DNA of 64,000 nt from Rhodospirillaceae bacterium (GCA_008012315.1 SSEL01000037.1:62001-126000); one strand, 5' to 3'; numbered from the stretch's first letter, positions 1-8,487 are shown. Notes: a model not told the origin generated them from the sequence alone. Numbers and translations: made by a program.

Positions 1-24
1 CTGCCCGCAGGGAGGTTTCGGTCT

Positions 25-333
25 GTGGGGGCAGTTGCGGTGGTGGCGATTCTCGCTGCCTGTACCGGCGCATCGCACCAGACGGTCTGGACCAAGAATG
101 ACGGCAATCCGGATCAGCGCGACCGCGATCAGCGGGGGTGCGAGGCCTATGCGCGGAGCCAGACCAAAGTGGATAGCGGCATCGACCAGGACCGTGCCGT
201 CATGGGTGGGGGCACCAATAGCGGCCTCAATCCGACCTTGAACGAGAATATCAACGCCTATTCGACCCAGAAGCGCTATGACGGGTTGGTCAATAGCTGC
301 ATGACCGATCTCGGTTACCGGCAGGTCAAGTAG
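25..333 (+). CDS. small putative lipoprotein
   Basis: Predicted 102-residue exported lipoprotein of unknown function. The GTG start at 25 follows a GGAGG ribosome site (11-15). A short hydrophobic stretch ends in a lipobox-like LAAC around residues 10-13, so the mature protein would be lipid-anchored at Cys13 after signal peptidase II cleavage. The rest is hydrophilic and contains a Cys-containing segment and a GGG turn; no enzyme motif is visible. The signal is short, so the true start could lie upstream of the window edge. It is followed 52 bases later by the CinA-like gene in the same direction. I do not recognise a named family. Confidence 0.6.
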   Translation: MGAVAVVAILAACTGASHQTVWTKNDGNPDQRDRDQRGCEAYARSQTKVDSGIDQDRAVMGGGTNSGLNPTLNENINAYSTQKRYDGLVNSCMTDLGYRQVK

Positions 334-385
334 GCGGTGCGACGTGAACCGGCGTGAAGTGACGATATAACGAGGCGATGTGATA

Positions 386-1171
386 ATGACGGCTGCTCTC
401 TCAACTGCACCACAACCACGTATCGTCACCGCCGCCGTCCTGGTGATCGGTAATGAAATCCTCTCCGGGCGCACCAAGGACGCCAATCTCAATTACCTGG
501 CAACGACGCTGACTGAGATCGGCATCCGTTTGATGGAAGCGCGCGTGGTGCCGGATATCGAGGCGACCATCATCGCCGCCGTGAATGAATTGCGCGCCCG
601 TTACGATCACGTCTTTACCACCGGCGGAATCGGTCCGACGCATGACGATATCACCGCCGCCAGCATCGCCAAGGCCTTCGACCTGCGGCTGATCCGCGAC
701 GACCGGGCGGTCGATCTTCTCACCCGGCAATATGGCGGGCCGGAGCATCTGACCGAGGCCCGGCTGCGCATGGCCCATGTGCCCGAAGGCGCCGTGCTGA
801 TCGACAATCCGGTCAGTGCCGCGCCCGGTTTCCAGATTGGCAATGTCTATGTGCTGGCCGGTGTGCCGCGCATCTGCCAGGCGATGTTCGATGGATTGAA
901 GGGACGGCTGCAAGGCGGCGATAGGGTGTTGTCGCTCACGGTCAGCGCCCATATCGGCGAAGGCGTCATCGCCAAGGATCTCGGCTTGCTGCAGGATCGC
1001 TATGGCGATCTCGATATCGGGTCTTACCCGTATTTCCGCCAGGGCCGCTACGGCGCCAGTTTCGTGATGCGCGGGACCGACCAGGCCCGCCTGGAAGCGG
1101 CGGCGGTCGAATTGCGGGACATCATCCGCCGGCTTGGCGCCGAACCGATCGACGGCGAGCCGGCGGCTTGA
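386..1171 (+). CDS. CinA-like molybdopterin-binding (MoaB/Mog) domain protein
   Basis: A 261-residue protein made of one MoCF/MoaB domain, the N-terminal half of CinA (competence/damage-inducible protein A). The start contains the family motif GNEILSGRTKDANLNYLA, and later TTGGIGPTHDD, which in this fold forms the phosphate- and pterin-binding loop. The CinA C-terminal nicotinamide-nucleotide amidase domain is absent, as in the many alphaproteobacterial short forms often annotated as competence/damage-inducible protein A. The exact reaction is unknown; relatives bind molybdopterin or hydrolyse ADP-ribose. A GTG two codons upstream (380) is an alternative start, but ATG at 386 matches the usual N-terminus better. 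Confidence 0.85.
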   Translation: MTAALSTAPQPRIVTAAVLVIGNEILSGRTKDANLNYLATTLTEIGIRLMEARVVPDIEATIIAAVNELRARYDHVFTTGGIGPTHDDITAASIAKAFDLRLIRDDRAVDLLTRQYGGPEHLTEARLRMAHVPEGAVLIDNPVSAAPGFQIGNVYVLAGVPRICQAMFDGLKGRLQGGDRVLSLTVSAHIGEGVIAKDLGLLQDRYGDLDIGSYPYFRQGRYGASFVMRGTDQARLEAAAVELRDIIRRLGAEPIDGEPAA

Positions 1172-1203
1172 TCACCGGGTTTCTGGTTACGGGGCGTCTC
1201 TGA

Positions 1204-1617
1204 TTACGGGGCGGCGTGCTCGGCCGCGGCGGCGACTTTCAGGATGGTCAGGCGGCGCTCCTCGCCACTGCGGGTATGCCAGTCGATCGACTGGCCTTCG
1301 CTGAGGCCGATCAGCGCCACGCCCACCGGTGTCAGAATCGACAGCCGGTCATCCTCGCCATGCGCCTGATCCGGATAGACCAGTTGCTTGTGGTGAACGT
1401 CGCCGGTGATGTCGTCGCGGAAAGTCACATCCGCTCCCATCACGACCAGCGATCGCGGTAAATCTTCTTTCGGCGCCACCTTGGCCCGGTCCAACTCCTC
1501 CGCCAGCGTTGTGGCGAGATCCGGCTGGCTGCGTTCGATCGCGCTAACCAGATTATCGAGCCGCTCGAAATCGGCGCTGCTTAAGGTAATGGGTGGGCGT
1601 TGGGCATTTTGGGTCAT
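1204..1617 (-). CDS. rnk: Rnk-like GreA/GreB-family RNA polymerase-binding regulator
   Basis: A 137-residue protein matching regulator of nucleoside diphosphate kinase (Rnk, 136 residues in E. coli). It has a short N-terminal helical arm (about 1-50) and a C-terminal GreA/GreB FKBP-like domain with the family pattern ..LTPVGVALIGLSEGQSIDW.. near residues 95-115. Rnk binds RNA polymerase near the secondary channel and competes with Gre factors but lacks the long acidic coiled coil needed for transcript cleavage. The ATG at 1617 is chosen because the longer frame to 1746 adds 43 residues not found in the family. It converges with the CinA-like gene. Confidence 0.85.
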   Translation of the reverse strand: MTQNAQRPPITLSSADFERLDNLVSAIERSQPDLATTLAEELDRAKVAPKEDLPRSLVVMGADVTFRDDITGDVHHKQLVYPDQAHGEDDRLSILTPVGVALIGLSEGQSIDWHTRSGEERRLTILKVAAAAEHAAP

Positions 1618-1977
1618 GACGTATGTCTCCCTCAACGACGGTCTAATTGGACTTTTTGAATTGGATGAAGTGGTAAGGAAGATGCCCCGGCGGGCAGAAA
1701 TCAATCGTGCCGAACCGCCGGGGCGACGATGTCCTGTTGCGGGCATCCCCCTTGCATCATTTGATGATCGGTCGGCACGAATTGAGTCATTTAGTAAATG
1801 TGGCAGCCTCCTCGCCGAGTTTCAAGGGCGTGTTGCACGCGGCAAAAAAGGGGAGCTCAGGGGCCAAAAGGACGCCTTGGCTCAATGCTGGACGGGTCGC
1901 CAAGAGGATGATAGAGGATCGGCGGGCGCCGTTTTAAGCTGCCCGACCGGGTCCTTCATCCGGTTGCCGCCTTGCAG
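1618..1977. other. intergenic region between rnk and tRNA-Leu
   Basis: About 360 bases between rnk (minus) and tRNA-Leu (plus). It should hold the promoter of each. Short open frames on both strands have no recognisable protein pattern. I see no repeat or further RNA gene. Confidence 0.5.
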
Positions 1978-2066
1978 GCCCGCTTGGTGGAATTGGTAGA
2001 CACAAGGGACTTAAAATCCCTCGGAAGGAGACTTCTGTGCCGGTTCGAGTCCGGCAGCGGGCACCA
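1978..2066 (+). tRNA. tRNA-Leu (anticodon TAA)
   Basis: An 89-base class II tRNA with encoded CCA. The acceptor stem GCCCGCT (1978-1984) pairs with AGCGGGC (2056-2062), followed by discriminator A and CCA. The anticodon stem AGGGA/TCCCT encloses loop CTTAAAA (2010-2016) with anticodon TAA at 2012-2014. The long variable arm and the GGTTCGAGTCC T-arm are standard for Leu. Bases 2010-2049 are repeated exactly at 5050-5089, so its 3' half served as the attachment site of an integrated element; the tRNA itself remains intact. Confidence 0.97.
2010..2066 (+). repeat. attL-like site: 3' half of tRNA-Leu
   Basis: The stretch from the anticodon loop to the CCA end of tRNA-Leu. Forty bases (2010-2049) are identical to 5050-5089, and similarity continues imperfectly to the acceptor end. 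Integrases of the tyrosine recombinase family commonly use such a tRNA 3' half and leave a copy at the far end of the inserted DNA. Confidence 0.85.
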
Positions 2067-2146
2067 AATCAGTGTTTTAGTAACTGCCGCCGATGGCAGG
2101 ATCTGCAGTTGGACGAATCAGACCGCAGTTTGCAGTCGGCATCAAC

Positions 2147-2782
2147 TTAAGCATATGCTCCGTTCCCCCAAAACGCTCTCAATTGTTCGGGTGTACCGTT
2201 GAATAGATCTCTATCGCAGCGTCCGATGCCCTTTATCTCATGCGGCTCGGGTCCTATTCCCCCGTCGGTATACTGCCATAGTGTCCAGTTTTCCCAGCAA
2301 GGTGGGACGACCGGAGTGGGACCATATTGGGCTAGCCAAAACCAGCATTTAGAAAGGATCGGATCCTGCGCAGTACCTAAAACTCTTTTGATCGAGTGAC
2401 CACTGTAGAAGCCCGGATACCGGCCGAGTTTGTCTCGAACATGGGTTATGAAAGCGCGGGCCTCCTCTAGTGGCATTGAAGTACCAACCGGGTTGTCTTC
2501 GAAATCTAGTACAAGAAGAGTCGAATCCGATGGTTGTGCTATCTCGAGGAAGTGTACCGCTTGTGAAATACCATTGGCGCCGGTTCCGAAATGATACGCT
2601 CCAAATAGCAAATCATTTTTAATTGCTGCTTTCCGATTGGTATCGAGCATCGGGTCAATATAGGCCTCCCCCTGCGTTGCCTTGTGAATTACACCGAGTA
2701 GCCCGTCCTCTGCTGCTTTGCGAAGATCGACACGCCCATTGTGATGCGACAGATCTGCAATTGCGTTCGTTGAAGCGTCCAT
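2147..2782 (-). CDS. glycoside hydrolase family 25 lysozyme
   Basis: A 211-residue GH25 muramidase-like protein, expected to cleave the MurNAc-GlcNAc bond of peptidoglycan. Family landmarks are in order: ADLSHHNG near residues 8-15 (first catalytic Asp), GVIHKATQG, a YHF segment, LVLDFEDN (the D-x-E catalytic pair), WLAQYG and LWQYT. No signal peptide is apparent, as in phage endolysins that rely on a holin or another route. The ATG at 2782 has an AAGGAAGA ribosome site; the frame runs upstream to 2842 without support. It lies inside the tRNA-Leu element with two other minus-strand genes and is visibly less GC-rich than the flanking genes. Confidence 0.85.
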   Translation of the reverse strand: MDASTNAIADLSHHNGRVDLRKAAEDGLLGVIHKATQGEAYIDPMLDTNRKAAIKNDLLFGAYHFGTGANGISQAVHFLEIAQPSDSTLLVLDFEDNPVGTSMPLEEARAFITHVRDKLGRYPGFYSGHSIKRVLGTAQDPILSKCWFWLAQYGPTPVVPPCWENWTLWQYTDGGIGPEPHEIKGIGRCDRDLFNGTPEQLRAFWGNGAYA

Positions 2783-2838
2783 TTCGTCTTCCTTTTTGGC
2801 GTGCTCTTCAATGGATGGGCATCGAATCGCTCTGTTAG

Positions 2839-3522
2839 TCAAATGCAGTCAACTTGGGTCGGCTCCACATTATAAAAAGCAATTGTCCACTGCAGATCAT
2901 TCGTCGCGCGTAGGGTGACTGCTTCTTTTCGGCATTTCTGGTCTTTGGCATATTTCGAAATAAAGAAGGTTCGATTGTAGAGGCCCACAGGGACGGCCGG
3001 TGGATTGCGAACCGTTTCTACTCCGATCTTTTTCCTGCTCACTAAATTGCCTGATGCGCCCAAGATCGCGTCGTACATTTCTTTCCAACCGTCGATAGTC
3101 AGCCCTGTTTCTTTCACGAGTTCCTTGTCGAAAAGGTCAAATGTTGCCTGCATATCGTGGGAGTCCAATTGGGTGAGAAATTCCTCGATTACAGGTTTGG
3201 TGGGTGCGCTAGGAGTTTTTAAATTGGCGATACTTTTTGTAATTGCTGGCGACGAAAACCAAACAATAACAAACAGAGCCAATGCTCCGCCTGCCTTCAC
3301 AACATGGGGAACCTCAGCCTCAATAGAACCTGGGAGCATGGCACCCACACCACCGGCAGCTAAAGAGAGGATCAATTTGAAGGTGAATATTTGCCATTCC
3401 GAGGGATTAGGAAGCCAGACGGCAAATCCAAGCATTATAAAGAGAAAGGCAGTGCCAAAAGCAAATGCCAAGAGCAAATTGATGTTTAGTTTCCCATCAA
3501 CCATTGCCATGAGCTTTTGCAT
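2839..3522 (-). CDS. membrane protein with C-terminal DUF4019-like domain
   Basis: A 227-residue protein with two or three hydrophobic segments in the first 100 residues (about 14-36, 45-65 and 78-93) and a soluble C-terminal part of about 110 residues. That part has the layout of DUF4019: a helical start (FLTQLDSHDMQATFDLFD), a W-x-x-x-Y helix, an R-KKIG strand and a last strand with ..LRATNDLQWTIAFYNV. DUF4019 has no assigned biochemical role. It lies 56 bases upstream of the GH25 gene in the same direction, so it may act with it, for example as a membrane partner for lysozyme release; this is inference. Part of the low-GC cargo of the tRNA-Leu element. Confidence 0.6.
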   Translation of the reverse strand: MQKLMAMVDGKLNINLLLAFAFGTAFLFIMLGFAVWLPNPSEWQIFTFKLILSLAAGGVGAMLPGSIEAEVPHVVKAGGALALFVIVWFSSPAITKSIANLKTPSAPTKPVIEEFLTQLDSHDMQATFDLFDKELVKETGLTIDGWKEMYDAILGASGNLVSRKKIGVETVRNPPAVPVGLYNRTFFISKYAKDQKCRKEAVTLRATNDLQWTIAFYNVEPTQVDCI

Positions 3523-3568
3523 AGTAACCTCTTTCCGACTTCGAAGCCGATCCGAGACGCTTCTGCAG

Positions 3569-4036
3569 TTAGGGATATTGGCTGTAACACTTCATCATAA
3601 TGGCTAGCCGATTTGTCCCCGGAGGATGCATTATATCGCCTGGTTTGTTCCAAAGCAGCGCGATCAAAGAGTTAAAGGCCTGAGGTGGGAACCAACCTTG
3701 ATTGCGTCCTGCCTTGATCGCCCAGCAATCCGCAGCCGACTCATCGGCGCCAACTTTGTAATGGCCGCATTCATGCGCTGCGATGTAAAGCTTAAGTGGC
3801 GTAGGCATCGGACCCATAATGCCTGGATGAAGATATATGTGGCCCTGTCCGTCCGCTATCGCGACATCAGGGATATTCGGAGTAACTACAAACACGACCG
3901 GCCCACAACTGAATGGAAGTCCATCGATATAGAATGTGCCTGGAGGAAAAGCCTGCGACCAGGAAACCGTTGGCGTCAGGAGAATAATGCAGCTGGCAAT
4001 GATGGTGATGGCACTAGTGAGAGATCGATTCCGCAT
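3569..4036 (-). CDS. secreted HExxH zinc-peptidase-like protein
   Basis: A 155-residue exported protein. The ATG at 4036 follows a GGGAGGG ribosome site and a signal peptide of about 27 residues ends at SWSQA. The mature part holds AAHECGHYKVGADESAADCWA around residues 95-115. HECGH fits the HExxH zinc motif, and the following DESAAD could supply a third acidic ligand as in gluzincin-type peptidases. Cysteines flanking this region may form disulfides. Small proteins of this shape are usually annotated as hypothetical or metalloprotease-like. First gene of the three-gene minus-strand cargo of the tRNA-Leu element; substrate unknown. Confidence 0.6.
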   Translation of the reverse strand: MRNRSLTSAITIIASCIILLTPTVSWSQAFPPGTFYIDGLPFSCGPVVFVVTPNIPDVAIADGQGHIYLHPGIMGPMPTPLKLYIAAHECGHYKVGADESAADCWAIKAGRNQGWFPPQAFNSLIALLWNKPGDIMHPPGTNRLAIMMKCYSQYP

Positions 4037-4394
4037 GGTCGCCCTCCCCCGACTATGTGGCAAACAGGGTACTCCTATTCTTTGCAGTTTGGATTATGTC
4101 ATTAAACCTATTCCATGAATTTCAGCCTCGAGAACCTTGATCAGCTGGGAAAGCGCCCCTTTACCGTAGTGCCGAGGCTATTGACTTGAATTAGCCTTGC
4201 CACCAAATTCGAGTTTGCGAATGCTGTCGCATTCCGACGTGGCGCCGCGCTCTGGCTGCCGGCGTCTATCTCACATCGCGGTAGCCAACAGAGCCGCCGG
4301 TTCCCTTGCGGCTTCTCTCAATAACAACTGACCCATGGCCGAGGGGCGGGCAATGCCCCTTCCTTTACAAGGCGCCATGCATCACTTCCGGACA

Positions 4395-4924
4395 ATCTAA
4401 GAAGGTCGCACATGGCGCAAGCGGTTGGACGAAGGACAGCAGCAAGAATGCGATCCCCAACGCTGGCTTCGCATTGAAGGCCCTCCTTGGTGCCAACAAG
4501 CCGTTGAGCGAGACACCACGACAGGCACCGACGATTGAGTCGAGGAGATGATAGACCTCGGCAACGCTGATGGCCCGATTAACTGCAAGCTTCCCTGCTG
4601 TCGGCCATGTTCGACGAGGCGATGAAACAGGTCATGCCCCAGTCGCACGCATTTCTCGTTCCCCAGCGAACACGAAGGGCACATCCGTCGCCTGGACGAG
4701 GCTGAGGAAGACACCATCCTGCGGCTGATGAAGCCGTGGGGCTATGACGATCACGCCGATCTGGTGATCCTCGGCATCGACATCAGAATGCGGATGGGTG
4801 AGATGCCGCGGGTCGGGACCTAGACTCCAACTGGCGGACCAGCATGGCGACGGTCTGGGTCAATAAGACTTACAAGCCTCGGTCGTTCGCGCTGACGAAG
4901 CGCCGAAAGAGGCTGCCCAACATC
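4395..4924 (+). pseudogene. decayed tyrosine-recombinase integrase
   Basis: No intact frame, but pieces of a phage-type integrase can be read in order in shifting frames. One N-terminal piece reads FALKALLGANKPLSE (about 4468-4515). Next come SAMFDEAM (about 4605-4630), then EAEEDTILRLMKPWGYDDHAD and VILGIDIRMRMGEM (about 4698-4815), which is the box containing the first catalytic Arg. The last piece is TVWVNKTYKPRSFALTKRRKR (about 4851-4910), the beta-hairpin after it. At least three frame changes and a stop separate these pieces, and the C-terminal HxxR...Y box is missing. The gene lies beside the displaced tRNA-Leu fragment, as expected for the integrase of this element. Confidence 0.75.
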
Positions 4925-5049
4925 GCATGAAGGCCATTCCGGTAGGCTGTTCCCATATACCACCCGTGGTTTCGGTAGGCATGGGACGGGCCGCAGGCCA
5001 AGATGGAGATGACCGAGTTCAGATTTTGTGCCGCACCTCTAGAAATGCT

Positions 5050-5105
5050 CTTAAAATCCCTCGGAAGGAGACTTCTGTGCCGGTTCGAGGCCGGCAGGGG
5101 CGCCA
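5050..5105 (+). repeat. attR-like partial copy of tRNA-Leu 3' half
   Basis: Forty bases identical to the anticodon-loop-to-T-arm part of tRNA-Leu (2010-2049), then CCGGCAG after one mismatch, then a degenerate acceptor end. It cannot be a functional tRNA because the 5' half is absent. It marks the right boundary of the integrated element. Confidence 0.85.
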
Positions 5106-5167
5106 TCTAGTTTAGGCAGTTTCAGTCCGTTAGGTCTCTCGTTTAGCTCCGGGAAAATTGAACGCCG

Positions 5168-5508
5168 CTATTGCTGTTCAGGGCACGGGCGCTGAATAAT
5201 GCGCCATTCGCCGCCTTCAGGGATATAGGTTGACGTACAACAAGTGAGATAGTCACCGGAGTCGGTGCGATGCGCCTTCGCCAAGTAGGCAAAACGGTGG
5301 CATCGCCTGCATGGCTGCTTGTCTGCAGTGACATCTCAACTTCTGTCCATCGCGGTGCATCTTTAAGGCTCTCGATGATCGCCCTGCCCTTCATGACGCC
5401 AATTGGTGCGGCGAAGGCCATGATGCAGTCCGGATGAACGATTGCCTTAAAGGCATCGACACCTTCCAGCCAGAGCCGCCGTTCACTGTGCCAAAGCAGA
5501 TCGGCCAT
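5168..5508 (-). pseudogene. SnoaL/DUF4440-like protein, frameshifted
   Basis: A small NTF2-fold (SnoaL/DUF4440-type) gene whose frame is broken once. The ATG at 5508 has a GGAGGAAT ribosome site and begins MADLLWHSERRLWLEG. The first half reads in one frame to GDATV. The second half reads in another frame as FAYLAKAHRTDSGDYLTC ... YIPEGGEWRIIQRP to a TAG at 5170-5168. Adding one base at the four-A run on the plus strand (about 5291-5294) restores a single 113-residue protein ending in the expected 'GGEWRIIQ' strand. Without the repair the frame runs on to 5143 with an unrelated tail. This could be a real null allele or a homopolymer sequencing error. It lies just outside the tRNA-Leu element. 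Confidence 0.75.
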
Positions 5509-6024
5509 AGATTCCTCCGATAAGGATTTGCGCGGTCGGCACGCCAATATCACCGGCTACGTTAGCAGTGTAATGCCATGTTGCGATGTGCCTTGGTGGG
5601 GTAATTTTTATTTCATCGGCGAGACGTTAACGCGCGCCAGCCTTGCTGAAGCGCGCCGCGCCTGCGGGAGCCGGGATTGGGCGCCAATCCTGCCTGCGCT
5701 TTGCCCGTTGGACTTCACTGTGTTAAATTGAGAATAATTTGTAAAATCAGGAATGAACTGCGGCAGTTTGAAGCAAAGATTGCATGACGCTTGCTTCTTC
5801 AGCGGCGCAATCGATAATTGGCGCCGAGAGCCGATGATGCAGTGCCTGCCCGGGTGATATGCAGGCGACGCCAGTTAATGATTTGTAAGCGAGGGGTGCC
5901 GGTCGGGTAGGTCAGTCGGTTGCCGTTTCCATCGGGGATATTCAGCGGCGGCTGGTGGGGCTAGGGGGACAGAAATGTTTTCGCGACGGCGGGTGACCCA
6001 CTCTGACGTAAGGGGTGCGCAGAG
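5509..6024. other. upstream region of the cbb3 operon
   Basis: About 515 bases without a convincing gene, between the broken SnoaL-like gene and ccoN. It should carry the cco promoter. A perfect 7-bp inverted repeat with a 3-base spacer (GGATTGG-GCG-CCAATCC, 5674-5690) is visible. I found no clear FNR/FixK box (TTGAT-N4-ATCAA). Confidence 0.45.
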
Positions 6025-7695
6025 ATGATCGGGCAACTCACCAAAGGCGAGCGGCAGCTCGCACTTGTCATTCTCATTTTTCTCGGCCTGGTCGGTCTTG
6101 CCATGGCAGCGGGCGGCCGCCACGATCCGCTCGGCGCACATGGGGCACTGGTGATCGTCTGTGCGCTTGCCGGCCTCATGGCCGTGATCGCGGCCTATTT
6201 CGATCCCGAGCCGGACCCGGAACGTCTCGACCGTTATTACGACGATCCCAGCAAGATCGGCATCGTGATTGCCATGATCTGGGTCGTGGTCGGACTTTTC
6301 GTCGGCGACTGGGTCGCCTGGCTGCTGGTCAATCCCGATCTCACCTTCGATGCCGGCTGGGCGAGCTTCGGCCGGCTCCGACCGGTTCATACCACGAGTG
6401 TCATTTTCGGCTTCGGCGGCAATGCGCTGATCGCCACCTCGTTCTATGTGATGCAGCGTACCTCGCGCGCCCGCCTGCCGGACCAGTTGAGTCCGCTTTT
6501 CGTGCTCTTCGGCTACAATGTCTTCTGCCTGCTGGCAGTGAGCGGATATCTGATCGGCGTCACGCAATCGAAGGAATATGCCGAGCCGGAATGGTATGCG
6601 GATATCTGGCTCGTCATCGTCTGGGTAACCTATCTGGTGCTCTATCTGCGTACCCTTGCCCGCCGCAAGGAGCCGCATATCTACGTCGCGAACTGGTACT
6701 ATCTCGCTTTCATCGTCGTCGTGGCGATGCTGCATATTGTCAACAATCTCGCGGTGCCGGTCTCGCTGGGACACGCCAAGAGCTATTCGCTGTTTGCCGG
6801 CGTGCAGGATGCCATGACCGAATGGTGGTACGGCCATAACGCCGTCGCCTTCTTCCTGACAGCCGGCTTCCTCGGCATGATGTATTACTACCTGCCGGTG
6901 CGTGCGGGCCGGCCGATCTTCTCGTATCGCCTCTCGATCATCAGCTTCTGGGGCATCACTTTCTTCTATATGTGGGCGGGATCGCATCACCTGCATTACA
7001 CGGCCTTGCCGCAATGGGTGCAGACGCTCGGCATGACCTTCTCGCTGATGCTGCTGGTGCCCTCCTGGGCCTCGGCCACCAATGCACTGCTCACGCTGAA
7101 CGGCGCCTGGCACAAGGTGCGGGATGACGCCACCTTGCGCTTCATGATGGTGGCCGCGGTCTTCTACGGCCTGACCACCTTCGAAGGCTCGTTCATGGCG
7201 ATCCGCCCGGTCAATTCGCTGTCGCATTACACTGACTGGACCATCGGCCATGTTCATGCCGGCGCGCTGGGTTGGGTCGCCATGATCACCTTCGGCTCGA
7301 TCTATGCGTCGGTGCCCTGGCTGTGGAAACGGGAAAGCATGTATTCGCCAAGGCTGGTCGAGGCGCATTTCTGGCTCGCCCTCACCGGGACCATTGTCTA
7401 TGTGATGGCGATGTGGAATTCGGGCATCGTCCAGGGCCTGATGTGGCGGACATATGACGATAGCGGCACGCTGGCCTATTCCTTCCTCGATACCGTCATC
7501 GCCATGCATCCCTATTACATCGCGCGGGCTGTCGGCGGGTTGCTGTTCCTGATCGGCGCGCTGATCGGCTGCTACAATATCTGGATGACGATCCGGGGCG
7601 TGCCCTCGGCGGCACCGCGGGTCGCGACCGATACGGCGGCGGAGTCGCCTGTCGCAGTACCGGCCGGCGCCGCTGCCTTCCGGTCGGGAGAATAA
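6025..7695 (+). CDS. ccoN: cbb3-type cytochrome c oxidase subunit I
   Basis: Catalytic subunit of the high-affinity cbb3 terminal oxidase: an integral membrane protein of 556 residues with about 12-13 transmembrane helices that reduces O2 to water and pumps protons. Haem and copper ligands are all present: His122 (RPVHTT, low-spin haem b), His271 (WYGHN, CuB), His321-His322 (GSHHLH, CuB) and His409/His411 (IGHVHAG, high-spin b3 and low-spin b). The C-terminal 30 residues are Ala/Pro-rich and probably disordered. First gene of ccoN-O-Q-P, 3 bases before ccoO. Expression is probably oxygen-responsive, but no regulator site is clear. Confidence 0.97.
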   Translation: MIGQLTKGERQLALVILIFLGLVGLAMAAGGRHDPLGAHGALVIVCALAGLMAVIAAYFDPEPDPERLDRYYDDPSKIGIVIAMIWVVVGLFVGDWVAWLLVNPDLTFDAGWASFGRLRPVHTTSVIFGFGGNALIATSFYVMQRTSRARLPDQLSPLFVLFGYNVFCLLAVSGYLIGVTQSKEYAEPEWYADIWLVIVWVTYLVLYLRTLARRKEPHIYVANWYYLAFIVVVAMLHIVNNLAVPVSLGHAKSYSLFAGVQDAMTEWWYGHNAVAFFLTAGFLGMMYYYLPVRAGRPIFSYRLSIISFWGITFFYMWAGSHHLHYTALPQWVQTLGMTFSLMLLVPSWASATNALLTLNGAWHKVRDDATLRFMMVAAVFYGLTTFEGSFMAIRPVNSLSHYTDWTIGHVHAGALGWVAMITFGSIYASVPWLWKRESMYSPRLVEAHFWLALTGTIVYVMAMWNSGIVQGLMWRTYDDSGTLAYSFLDTVIAMHPYYIARAVGGLLFLIGALIGCYNIWMTIRGVPSAAPRVATDTAAESPVAVPAGAAAFRSGE

Positions 7696-7698
7696 GCC

Positions 7699-8487
7699 AT
7701 GAACATTTTCGGCTTCCATTACCGGCTGGAACGCAAGGGCATCGGCCTGGTCCTCGCCATCATCGCCGTTGCCAGTATCGGCGGCATCGTCGAGATCGCA
7801 CCGCTCTTCACCATCCATCAGACGGTGGAGACGGATCCCAATATGCGGGTCTATACGCCGCTCGAGCTTGCCGGCCGGAACATCTATATCCGCGAAGGCT
7901 GTTATGCCTGCCATTCGCAGATGATCCGCACCCTGCGGGACGAGGTGGAGCGTTACGGTCCCTATTCGCTGGCGGTCGAATCCAAATACGACCATCCGAT
8001 GCTGTGGGGTTCGAAGCGCACCGGCCCCGATCTGGCGCGCATCGGCGGCAAGTATTCCGACGAATGGCATGTCAGGCATCTCTACAATCCGCGCGATGTC
8101 GTCGCGCAATCCATCATGCCGGCCTATGACTGGCTGATGACCGCACAATTGCGCATTGAGGATCTGGGCGAACATCTGGAAGCGCAGCGGGATGTCGGCG
8201 TGCCCTATACCGATGAGATGATCGCCCATGCGACTGCCGATGCCGCGGCCCAGATCGCGCCGGATACACCGGCCGCCGAGGATCTGAAAAAGCGCTACGG
8301 CGCGGCAACCATCATCCACAGCTTTGCCGACAAGCCGGCCCAAGTGACGGAGATGGATGCACTGGTCGCCTATCTGCAGATCCTCGGTCGCCTGACGGAT
8401 GCGGCGGGCAAGCCGGTGGCCCAGACGGGAGAAACGCAGGCAAGCGGGACGCAGGTTGGAGAGGCGCAGGCGGGAGAAGCGCAATGA
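7699..8487 (+). CDS. ccoO: cbb3-type cytochrome c oxidase mono-haem subunit II
   Basis: A 262-residue membrane-anchored cytochrome c that passes electrons from CcoP to the CcoN haems. One N-terminal transmembrane helix (about 15-38) is followed by a periplasmic domain with the haem c motif C68-Y-A-C71-H72 (EGCYACHSQMIRTLRDE), which is highly characteristic of CcoO. The C-terminal tail after residue 245 is an unusual Gln/Ala/Gly-rich repeat-like stretch (..GETQASGTQVGEAQAGEAQ). It overlaps ccoQ by four bases (ATGA), indicating translational coupling. Confidence 0.97.
   Translation: MNIFGFHYRLERKGIGLVLAIIAVASIGGIVEIAPLFTIHQTVETDPNMRVYTPLELAGRNIYIREGCYACHSQMIRTLRDEVERYGPYSLAVESKYDHPMLWGSKRTGPDLARIGGKYSDEWHVRHLYNPRDVVAQSIMPAYDWLMTAQLRIEDLGEHLEAQRDVGVPYTDEMIAHATADAAAQIAPDTPAAEDLKKRYGAATIIHSFADKPAQVTEMDALVAYLQILGRLTDAAGKPVAQTGETQASGTQVGEAQAGEAQ

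Noticed and set aside
5050-5105. Second tRNA-Leu gene
   Set aside because: Only the 3' half is present and its acceptor end is degenerate, so it is an attachment-site copy.
5700-5830. Possible FNR/FixK box upstream of ccoN
   Set aside because: Only loose half-sites such as TTGAG..AATTT are present; none approaches TTGAT-N4-ATCAA.
5875-8484. 869-codon open frame on the minus strand opposite ccoN/ccoO
   Set aside because: It mirrors the GC-rich third-position pattern of ccoN and ccoO, is His/Arg/Asp-rich without any domain, and the opposite strand holds unmistakable genes.
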